A stretch of DNA of 12,149 bases from Bacteroidetes/Chlorobi group bacterium ChocPot_Mid (GTDB lineage Bacteria > Bacteroidota > Ignavibacteria > Kapaibacteriales > UBA2268). Below, one piece after another: positions 5,639 through 12,149 of the stretch; the first letter of the stretch is position 1, and every line of letters begins with the position of its first letter. Where the stretch lies: the NCBI GenBank assembly GCA_003731675.1, contig RCNQ01000029.1, positions 1 to 12,149 on the forward strand, read 5' to 3'. Both the position numbers and the translations under genes were made by a program. A model generated the notes under the pieces. It did no database searches and was not told the origin of the DNA. It saw only the letters and a program-made list of their open reading frames with translations.

Positions 5639-7459
5639 ATGAAAACACTTATCATAGGTGGTGGAAAAGGTTGCAGGTCCTTAATCGGATTATTAAATGA
5701 CCCTATTATGAAAGAAGTCAACCTTGACATCATTGGAGTAATGGATATAAATCAAGATGCCCCTGGAATGGTTTATGCCCGGGAAATTGGATTGCAGACT
5801 TTTACTAATATGAAAGATGCACTTTCTTTAAAAGATATCGAAATGATAATTGAAATGACAGGGCAAGATGAAATACTTCAGGAACTTTATAAAACAATTC
5901 GTCCTGGAATAAAAATTATTGACCATAACTTTACCCATATATTTTGGGAAATAGTAAACGCAAGAATCGAGCAGAACTGGCAAATGCAGGAACTTGCCAA
6001 GCTGGAAGAAGACATAGCCAAAGAAAAAAACTTCCTTCAACAGATTTTCGACAGCAACGAAGACTTGATGGTGGTTTTGGATAAAAGGAAACGAGTTCAG
6101 ATGGCTAATAAAAAATTCTGTGTTTTCATAGGAATATCTGAAGTAGAGATAATTGGAAAAGAATATCAGGAGATTCTAAGGGGTAAAGAAATTGATTTTA
6201 ATGATGAAGAATTTACCATTTCATTCGAACAAATTTTTACTAATGGATATGCACAAACAATTTTACGCAAGACTCCATCTCCCGATGAAACGCATTGGGA
6301 AATAAATAGAGTAGCTATAAAAAATAACCTTGGAGAAGTAGAAAGTGTACTTATTACCTGGCATAAAATCACCGAGAGAATTATGCTAAGAAGAGAAATC
6401 GAATCAGCTGAAATGAGATTTAAAAGTTTCATTAATTCTGCAAAAGACTGGATTTCAATTAAAGATTTAAATGGGAGATATGTAATCGCAAATCCTGTAA
6501 CAGCTGATGCATTTGGATTAAAGCCTGAAGATTTTATCGGAAAAAAGCCACACGAAATTCTTCCTAAAAAGCTTGCTCAAACTGTTACCATACACGACAA
6601 TCAAGTAATAGCTTCAAAAAAATATCAGACTTTTGATGAAATAATCCCAGTCCACGGTGAAGACCACCATTTTCAAACCGTCAGATTCCCTTTAACTGAT
6701 TACAAGGGTGAAATTATCGGTGTATGTACAATTGCAAGAGATGTTTCAAATGAGGTTAGGTTAAAAGAGCAATTAATCCAAAGCGAAAAATTAGCGGCTT
6801 TAGGAAAACTGGCCGCGGGTGTTGCCCATGAAATTAATAATCCTCTCACTGGTATTTTAGCTTATGCAGAAGACCTGATAAATGAATTTCCTGAAAATTC
6901 CGAACAACGAAATGATATTCAGGTAATAATCCGTGAAACTCTGAGATGCAGGGATATTGTAAGGAATCTACTTGACTTTTCTCGTCAGGATATTCCTAAA
7001 TTTCAAGTATCAGAAGTCAATCAGATTGTTGAAAATGCTATGAACCTTGTGAAAAAATTACCTCAGTTTAAGGATATCATTATTATCACAAGCATGAAAG
7101 AATCATTGCCAAGAATATTCACAGACCCACAGCAATTAATACAGGTTATTCTGAATTTCATGCTCAATGCTGCAGATGCAATGAAATTCAAAGGTACCAT
7201 ATCTCTTTCGACCGATTTTGATAAATCTAATAATAAATGTATTATTTCTGTTGAAGATACAGGACCTGGTATCCCAGAAAATCTGATTGATAAAATTTTT
7301 GAACCTTTCTTTTCCACGAAAGGTACAAGTGGTTTGGGATTAGCTGTAAGTTGGGGCATTATTGAACGCCACGGAGGTAATATTGAAGTTGATACCGCTG
7401 AAAGCGGAGGTGCTATTTTTAGAATTATCATCCCAGTTTACAAGAAAAACAAAAATTGA
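5639..7459 (+). CDS. Soluble sensor histidine kinase with N-terminal Rossmann NAD-binding-like domain and two PAS domains
   Basis: This 606-residue kinase has no transmembrane segment. Residues 1-105 look like a Rossmann fold: LIIGGGKGC (4-12, nucleotide-binding turn), IIGVMDINQDAPGMVYAREIG (31-51), then MIIEMTGQ (69-76) and IKIIDHN (91-97). This resembles the NAD(P)-binding half of dihydrodipicolinate reductase or homoserine dehydrogenase families. A coiled-coil linker (106-135) leads to PAS 1 (about 136-250) and PAS 2 (about 258-372). HisKA follows with AHEINNP (396-402; phosphoacceptor His397, codon CAT at 6827-6829). The HATPase has N-box NFMLNAADA (506-514), EDTGPGIP (539-546), FEPFFSTK (554-561) and SGLGLAV (564-570). 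All catalytic motifs are intact. It may sense redox state through a dinucleotide or PAS ligand, which is inference. No response regulator lies beside it. The ATG at 5639 has no Shine-Dalgarno sequence, but it leads straight into the first Rossmann strand. Confidence 0.92.
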   Translation: MKTLIIGGGKGCRSLIGLLNDPIMKEVNLDIIGVMDINQDAPGMVYAREIGLQTFTNMKDALSLKDIEMIIEMTGQDEILQELYKTIRPGIKIIDHNFTHIFWEIVNARIEQNWQMQELAKLEEDIAKEKNFLQQIFDSNEDLMVVLDKRKRVQMANKKFCVFIGISEVEIIGKEYQEILRGKEIDFNDEEFTISFEQIFTNGYAQTILRKTPSPDETHWEINRVAIKNNLGEVESVLITWHKITERIMLRREIESAEMRFKSFINSAKDWISIKDLNGRYVIANPVTADAFGLKPEDFIGKKPHEILPKKLAQTVTIHDNQVIASKKYQTFDEIIPVHGEDHHFQTVRFPLTDYKGEIIGVCTIARDVSNEVRLKEQLIQSEKLAALGKLAAGVAHEINNPLTGILAYAEDLINEFPENSEQRNDIQVIIRETLRCRDIVRNLLDFSRQDIPKFQVSEVNQIVENAMNLVKKLPQFKDIIIITSMKESLPRIFTDPQQLIQVILNFMLNAADAMKFKGTISLSTDFDKSNNKCIISVEDTGPGIPENLIDKIFEPFFSTKGTSGLGLAVSWGIIERHGGNIEVDTAESGGAIFRIIIPVYKKNKN

Positions 7460-7467
7460 AAAAGATT

Positions 7468-8553
7468 CTATACATGATTAGTACAATAAACTCTTAAAAT
7501 TTTTAGAATTTCTTCAAAATCATCTGGTAATTCCGATTCAAAAGACAATCTTTGAAAATTAATCGGATGTGTAAAACCTAAAATCTTCGCGTGGAGCATT
7601 TGCCTTTCTGCAATTTTTAAGCATCTTTCTGCTAATTTCTTAGTCTCAGGTATGCCTCCTCCTTTAACAATAACGTCACCTCCATAATCTTTATCACCTA
7701 AGACAGGATGACCATTATGAGAAAAATGAACCCTAATTTGATGCGTCCGACCCGTTCTTAATTTTACTTTCACAAGAGTCATAATACCAAATCGCTCTAA
7801 TACCCAATAATCAGTAATAGCTGGTTTCCCTTCCTTTTTAACAACTGCAAACGTCTTTCTGTTTCTTGGATTTCTACCAATATCTCCTTCATATGTCCCA
7901 GAATCATTCTTCATATCACCCCAAACAAGAGCATAATAATACCGTTCAACAGTACGCTCTTCAAATTGCTTGGCTAAAATAGAATGCAATGAAGAATCCT
8001 TTGTTATCAACAAAAGACCTGTAGTGTCTTTATCTAAACGATGTACTATACCAGGTCTGATAGCTTCACTCGAAAATATCTTTTCTTCATTCAATTCTGA
8101 ATCTTCATCTTCTTCAATCTCTATGTCAATTTCTTCTCTATTCCCAATATGCCAAAGAATAGCATTTACGATAGTCCCTCTTCTGTTCCCGAATCCGGGA
8201 TGAGTAACCATCCCTGCTGGTTTGTTAACAACTAAAAGGTATTCATCTTCAAAAAGTATATTCAGAGGTATATCTTCAGGAATTAACTTGATGGGTGGTG
8301 GTTTGAGGATTTTGCAGATAATTTTGTCATTAGGTTGAATTTTTTTACTCGATTTTGCAACAACACCATTAATAGTCACACAACCATCATCAATTGCTTT
8401 TTGAATTTTATTTCTTGTCGCATATTTTAAGGAATTTGTAAGAAAGACATCAAGTCTTTCAGGTTTTTGCCCTGATGGTAAATTAAATTCAAAAACTGTT
8501 TCAATTAAATCAGGATAGTTCTCATTTTCTATATTTTCATCATTCATTAACAT
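7468..8553 (-). CDS. rluD: RluD-family 23S rRNA pseudouridine synthase
   Basis: This 361-residue enzyme would convert specific uridines in rRNA to pseudouridine. An S4 RNA-binding domain covers about 31-88 (RLDVFLTNSLKYATRNKIQKAI...VTINGVV). The catalytic domain contains VVNKPAGMVTHPG (108-120), the catalytic motif HRLDKDTTG (171-179, Asp174, codon at 8032-8034), YYALVWG (206-212), LRTGRTHQIRVHF (265-277) and HPVLGDKDYGG (282-292). An acidic stretch (141-158, rich in Glu and Asp) lies just before the catalytic loop and makes the protein somewhat longer than typical RluD. The family is certain, but which uridines it modifies (RluD-, RluC- or another type) cannot be read from sequence alone. 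It lies 21 bases after the TPR-CHAT gene, and next to lspA apart from that gene, a pairing seen in many bacteria. An ATG two codons further in (8547) is an alternative start. Confidence 0.92.
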   Translation of the reverse strand: MLMNDENIENENYPDLIETVFEFNLPSGQKPERLDVFLTNSLKYATRNKIQKAIDDGCVTINGVVAKSSKKIQPNDKIICKILKPPPIKLIPEDIPLNILFEDEYLLVVNKPAGMVTHPGFGNRRGTIVNAILWHIGNREEIDIEIEEDEDSELNEEKIFSSEAIRPGIVHRLDKDTTGLLLITKDSSLHSILAKQFEERTVERYYYALVWGDMKNDSGTYEGDIGRNPRNRKTFAVVKKEGKPAITDYWVLERFGIMTLVKVKLRTGRTHQIRVHFSHNGHPVLGDKDYGGDVIVKGGGIPETKKLAERCLKIAERQMLHAKILGFTHPINFQRLSFESELPDDFEEILKILRVYCTNHV

Positions 8554-8574
8554 TGAATATCCATGGTTGATAAA

Positions 8575-11500
8575 TTAATCACCAACCATAACGAAAGCTC
8601 CCCAATAATAAAATTGCGGATATACTGTTTTTAATTCCAGCTGGGTTTCCCGGAAAGCTTTTCTCTTATCCATCCCATTTAAATACTTTTTATAAAAAGC
8701 ACTCATAAGCACTTGAGTTGCCTCATCACTTACTGTCCAAAGACTCATAATCAAAGAACGGGTTCCTGCTACCTGAAAAGCTCTCTGCAAACCATAAACA
8801 CCCTCTCCATTTTTAACCTCACCCAAACCGGTTTCACAAGCTGACATAATTACAATTTCAGTATTTTCTAAATTTAAATCCATTGCTTCATAAGCAGTTA
8901 ATTTCCCATCATTAGTCGTTGTCAGATTCGGGTCATTCCTTAAATTTTCAACACCAGCAAAAAATAACATTGACCTCAGCAAAGGATTTTCAACCGCTCG
9001 TTCAGATTCCACACCCAATATCGAATTATCTCCAGGTTCAATATCTTTTTCAAAGTACCCATGTGTTGCAATATGTAAAATTTTGGGATTTTGAACCTTC
9101 TTTATATTCTCTTCCGTAGCCTCACTACCGAAAAGAACATCTATCTTCCATTTTTTACTTATCATCTCACTGGATATACTCTCAATTTCATCTCTTGTCC
9201 CTGGAAGGGCACTTATTCTTTGAACTGAATCAGGATTAAGCTGATACATAGGATCCCCAAATAAAACAGCTGAATTTGTTGTTTTAACCTTCTTGTTCCT
9301 GGTTGATAGTTTTACTTTCTCCTGATTCCTGTATTCGACTAAATCCTTCGTATTGGTTAGCACTCGTATGTCTATCTCATCAATTAAGCTACAGTTTTTT
9401 TCTCTGTCTCTCAAAGTCATCAAATTAATCGAATTGTAAACCCCATCAAGAGAAAGATAAACTACCTTAATTCCTTTTAACTCATTTTGTACCTTCCGCC
9501 AAAAAACATCATAGAGCAATTCCTGGTCACTTTTTAATAATTCAACTTCCAAATCCGATTGAACATTACTTTGCTGGATACGCATTATTTTTACAAGATT
9601 GCCGTACAATTTGATATATTTATTCTCCAATTCATTACCATTGTCTAAAACAACGAGTTTCGGTTGATTCTTTGTTTCATTGGTTATAATTAAAAAGCCA
9701 TAATGAACTGTATCTTGTTCATCTAATTTTGTCTTAAAGGTATTTTTTGTATATCTTATAACTTCAATTGCAGCTTCATTGGGCTTTAAAGCTTTCAGTA
9801 CATCCTCCCAATGAATTTCCTTTAAACTATAAGCTTTCTCAAAATCTTCAGATTTACTTGAAAGAACTTTTTCCATATCATTTGCCAGATTAGCAACAGA
9901 ATCTACGTTTATCTTCAACTCAACTGCTTTTAGAGGATTTTGAACAAGCCATAACCAATAGTTTTTTGTAGTAACCCATTTATTTAATAAATCAATTAAT
10001 CCTTTATCCTTGCTTTCTCTTATCTTATTAATTATCTTTTTTGTAGAACTTAAAATTAATCCTTTTGTTAATAAAATATTATCGTAAATACTTCTTGATA
10101 TTTCTTGTTTCTGTTTATAATAATCTTCCGAAAAAGAAGTAAAGTCTTCGAATATGTTCCTGACTGACATCCAGAACTGTAACTTTTCCTTTTCACTCAT
10201 ATAAGGAAAGAACTTCCGGATTTGGTTAATATAATTAACAAAAGCTTGGTTATAGTATGGTTCAGCTTCATCATACTTCTGCATTCTCTTGTAAAGGACT
10301 GCCATTCCCGACAACCCCTTCGCATAGTCCGGATGCTCTGCTCCTAAAAGACTCTTTCTGATTTCCAAAGCTTCCTTGAATAATTTCTCAGCTTCATCAT
10401 ATCTTCCTAACTGGCTATACAACTCTGCAAGATTAAATAGAATTTTTGCATAATCAGGATGATTACTCCCTGTTATATTAAATCTTATTGCTTTGGCTTT
10501 TAAAAACATTTCCTCAGATTTATCAAGCTTACCCATCTTTCTGTAAAGCTTAGCAAGATTGTCCAATGTTGTAGCATAAAAAGGATGCTCCTCACCGAAT
10601 TTTTTCTTAAATAATTCCAAAGTTCTGATATAAAGTGAGTCCGCTTCAGTCAATCTACCCATAGCATCATAAAGTAGAGCAAGATTATTCAATGTAGCAG
10701 TGTATTCAGGGTGTTCCTCTCCTTTAGTCTTTAGTTGAACTTTCAAAGCTTCAAGGAATATATCTTCAGCTTGTTTATATCGTCCGACTGTAAAATATAA
10801 CAAGGCTAAATTGCTAATGCTTTTTGCATAATCAGAGTTTTCCTTACCTAATAGTTCTTTTCGAAGTTCAACAGATTGCTCATACATCTTTTCTGCTTCG
10901 TCATATTTCCCCATTAATTTATATAGGTCACCAAGATTATTGTAAATCAAAGCAATATCGGGGTGTCTTTCTCCTTTTAATCTTCTGTTTAAAATCAATG
11001 ATTTCTGATATAAGGTATCGGCTTTCGGGTAAATGCCTAACCTCCTGTATAGAGCTGCTAAATTATTTATAGTTTCTGCGTAATTATTACCACTGGTATC
11101 TTTATTAACTTCCAAAGATTTTAGATAATTCTTTTCTGACAACGAGAATTTGCCATTTGTTTCATAGACTAATGCCAAATTATTTAATGTAAATGAATAT
11201 GCAGAATCGGTTACATTTTGCATTTTTTCCTGAATTGTTTTTGCCTCAAATAAGACATTCTCAGCATTTGAATAATCTGCATTGAAAAAATATGTCAATC
11301 CCAGATTATTTAAGCTTCCACAATAATATTGGCTCGATTCACCATAAACATTTTTTGATACTATGCTGTCAAGCTTAGCTGTCTCTAAAGTTTTTGTTAA
11401 ATCATGTGTATAATAATATAAATCAACCATGACAAACAAAGTCTTTTCATGCTCAACACTGTTAAAACCAAATTCAGATATTGCATTTTCTAAAGCTTTT

Positions 11501-11676
11501 TCACCCCATTGAACACCAAGTTTAACATTACCTTCGTTGTAATTCTTCACCATTTGTTCATAGTATTCTTTCCAATTGGACGCAAAAACTAATTTGGTTG
11601 AGATAATAAAAAAAAGAAGGACTACAAATACCTTGCTAACCACTGTTTTAATAATATTTAACCGAAGATTATTCAT
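8575..11676 (-). CDS. Exported TPR-CHAT protein, putative caspase-like protease
   Basis: This 1033-residue protein begins with an export signal (basic start, hydrophobic core about 15-27, likely cleavage after VFA near residue 32). Nine kinesin-light-chain-type TPR units follow with cores LNNLGLTY (122), LNNLALVY (164), INNLAALY (203), YNNLGDLY (245), ISNLALLY (287), LNNLALLY (329), LDNLAKLY (371), LFNLAELY (413) and LSGMAVLY (455). A helical linker (485-620) leads to a C-terminal CHAT domain (about 730-1033), a caspase/separase-clan fold. It contains LPGTRDE (824-830), LHIATHG (867-873; His872, codon at 9061-9063), MSACETGLGE (944-953; Cys947, codon at 8836-8838), GEGVYGLQRAF (957-967) and a usual YWGAFVMVGD end. 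The His/Cys dyad is intact, so proteolytic activity is plausible; substrates are unknown. Its ATG overlaps the lspA stop by 8 bases, indicating coupled translation. AGAGGA (11688-11693) lies 11 bases before the start. Confidence 0.92.
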   Translation of the reverse strand: MNNLRLNIIKTVVSKVFVVLLFFIISTKLVFASNWKEYYEQMVKNYNEGNVKLGVQWGEKALENAISEFGFNSVEHEKTLFVMVDLYYYTHDLTKTLETAKLDSIVSKNVYGESSQYYCGSLNNLGLTYFFNADYSNAENVLFEAKTIQEKMQNVTDSAYSFTLNNLALVYETNGKFSLSEKNYLKSLEVNKDTSGNNYAETINNLAALYRRLGIYPKADTLYQKSLILNRRLKGERHPDIALIYNNLGDLYKLMGKYDEAEKMYEQSVELRKELLGKENSDYAKSISNLALLYFTVGRYKQAEDIFLEALKVQLKTKGEEHPEYTATLNNLALLYDAMGRLTEADSLYIRTLELFKKKFGEEHPFYATTLDNLAKLYRKMGKLDKSEEMFLKAKAIRFNITGSNHPDYAKILFNLAELYSQLGRYDEAEKLFKEALEIRKSLLGAEHPDYAKGLSGMAVLYKRMQKYDEAEPYYNQAFVNYINQIRKFFPYMSEKEKLQFWMSVRNIFEDFTSFSEDYYKQKQEISRSIYDNILLTKGLILSSTKKIINKIRESKDKGLIDLLNKWVTTKNYWLWLVQNPLKAVELKINVDSVANLANDMEKVLSSKSEDFEKAYSLKEIHWEDVLKALKPNEAAIEVIRYTKNTFKTKLDEQDTVHYGFLIITNETKNQPKLVVLDNGNELENKYIKLYGNLVKIMRIQQSNVQSDLEVELLKSDQELLYDVFWRKVQNELKGIKVVYLSLDGVYNSINLMTLRDREKNCSLIDEIDIRVLTNTKDLVEYRNQEKVKLSTRNKKVKTTNSAVLFGDPMYQLNPDSVQRISALPGTRDEIESISSEMISKKWKIDVLFGSEATEENIKKVQNPKILHIATHGYFEKDIEPGDNSILGVESERAVENPLLRSMLFFAGVENLRNDPNLTTTNDGKLTAYEAMDLNLENTEIVIMSACETGLGEVKNGEGVYGLQRAFQVAGTRSLIMSLWTVSDEATQVLMSAFYKKYLNGMDKRKAFRETQLELKTVYPQFYYWGAFVMVGD
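10228..11313 (-). repeat. Tandem array of nine 42-codon TPR units inside the CHAT gene
   Basis: The TPR cores recur every 126 bases (42 codons), with one exception of 39 codons between the second and third units. Each unit holds an (L/I)xNLAxLY helix, a G-(R/K)-Y-x-E-A-E turn and a basic stretch before (G)xEHPxYA. Repeats are similar at protein level and recognisably related at DNA level, with a repeated gcttcatcata-like segment on the plus strand. This suggests growth by internal duplication followed by drift. Confidence 0.85.
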
Positions 11677-12149
11677 TATTGATATTTTCCTCTTTTTTAA
11701 AAACCTCGGAAAATGAAGGTATATGTTTATTAAAAATTAATAAAATAACCACCCCAATTGTAATACAAGAATCAGCAACATTAAATATTGGCCAATGAGT
11801 ATAATTGAGTCCAAAGATATTTATATCTGGAATATCGACTCGTACAAAATCAACAACTTTACCATAAAATAAAGGTGCTTCACCATAAAAAACCCCATAA
11901 AACACTCTATCTATTAAATTACCCACTGCACCTGCTAATATAATAGCTACTCCTAATTTCAAATATCTTGAATAATGATAAATTTTATTTAAATAATAAA
12001 CCAAAAAACAAGAAGCTATCACTGAAAATAAGCTTAATATAATCTTTGCAGGTCCAAAGCTAATACCAAATGCCATACCGGCATTTTCAATGAAAGTCAA
12101 TTGAACTGTTTCCCCAAAAACATTAATACTATCACCAAGATTCATCCCT
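11669..12149 (-). CDS. lspA: Lipoprotein signal peptidase (signal peptidase II), N-terminus cut by window edge
   Basis: LspA is the inner-membrane aspartic peptidase that removes signal peptides from diacylated prolipoproteins. The visible 158 residues after an internal Met at 12145 cover most of the enzyme: LTFIENAGMAFGIS (matching the family's N-x-G-x-A-F-G motif), a membrane helix after it, AGAVGNLIDRV with the first catalytic Asp, VVDFVRVDIP, FNVADSCITIG with the second catalytic Asp, and a last membrane helix (VVILLIF). The frame stays open to the last base of the window. The first membrane segment with its DQxxK motif is absent, so the true start lies beyond the right edge and the Met at 12145 is internal. 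The stop codon overlaps the TPR-CHAT start by 8 bases. The window holds two likely substrates, the lipoproteins at 1-148 and 3438-4385. Confidence 0.93.
   Translation of the reverse strand, partial: GMNLGDSINVFGETVQLTFIENAGMAFGISFGPAKIILSLFSVIASCFLVYYLNKIYHYSRYLKLGVAIILAGAVGNLIDRVFYGVFYGEAPLFYGKVVDFVRVDIPDINIFGLNYTHWPIFNVADSCITIGVVILLIFNKHIPSFSEVFKKEENINNE

Noticed and set aside
7063..7431. Minus-strand reading frame of 122 codons inside the Rossmann-PAS kinase
   Set aside because: It lies wholly antisense to the conserved HATPase domain, whose motifs are intact on the plus strand, so it is a shadow.
8575..11676. A Craspase-like (gRAMP plus TPR-CHAT) CRISPR system
   Set aside because: No CRISPR repeats or Cas7-like genes are in the window. 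The CHAT protein has a signal peptide, and its TPRs are of the kinesin-light-chain type. The neighbours are lspA and rluD.
12143..12145. The ATG at 12143-12145 as the real lspA start
   Set aside because: The frame stays open to the window edge, and the protein from this Met lacks the first membrane segment and the DQxxK motif found in LspA. It is an internal Met.

Overview
This is a strongly AT-rich, densely packed bacterial chromosome segment; by eye about a third of the bases are G+C. Signs pointing to the Bacteroidetes/Chlorobi/Ignavibacteria (FCB) side of the tree are: a small HEAT-like protein of a type I associate with Bacteroidetes, WG-repeat and TPR-CHAT envelope proteins, several genes with no Shine-Dalgarno sequence, and two TAnnTTTG-like promoter elements. 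The two sensor kinases resemble architectures I associate with deltaproteobacteria and other anaerobes. The placement is therefore an inference, at phylum-group level at best. No tRNA, rRNA, CRISPR array, insertion sequence or phage gene was seen. No stretch longer than 300 bases lacks a gene.

Layout from left to right. A lipoprotein gene (minus) runs off the left edge. A class II CPD photolyase (plus) follows and overlaps tail-to-tail with an unusual PAS histidine-kinase-like gene (minus), which carries a cysteine cluster and has lost the phosphoacceptor histidine. That gene is divergent from a small HEAT-like helical protein gene (plus), and a perfect 9-base inverted repeat lies between them. 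Next is a two-gene minus-strand unit: a secreted WG-repeat protein followed by a CAP-domain lipoprotein. Divergent from it is a 606-residue sensor kinase (plus) built as Rossmann NAD-binding-like domain, two PAS domains, HisKA and HATPase; a perfect 12-base inverted repeat lies in the shared promoter region. The right half is one minus-strand unit read as lspA (cut by the right edge), a 1033-residue exported TPR-CHAT putative protease, and a RluD-type pseudouridine synthase.

Much of the window concerns the cell envelope. LspA would process the two lipoproteins seen here as well as others elsewhere. The WG-repeat and TPR-CHAT proteins carry export signals. Neither kinase has a response regulator beside it, so both look like orphans. 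The point most worth following is the exported, apparently catalytically intact TPR-CHAT protein. It lies between two housekeeping genes and overlaps the lspA stop codon, which suggests it is co-expressed with lipoprotein maturation.
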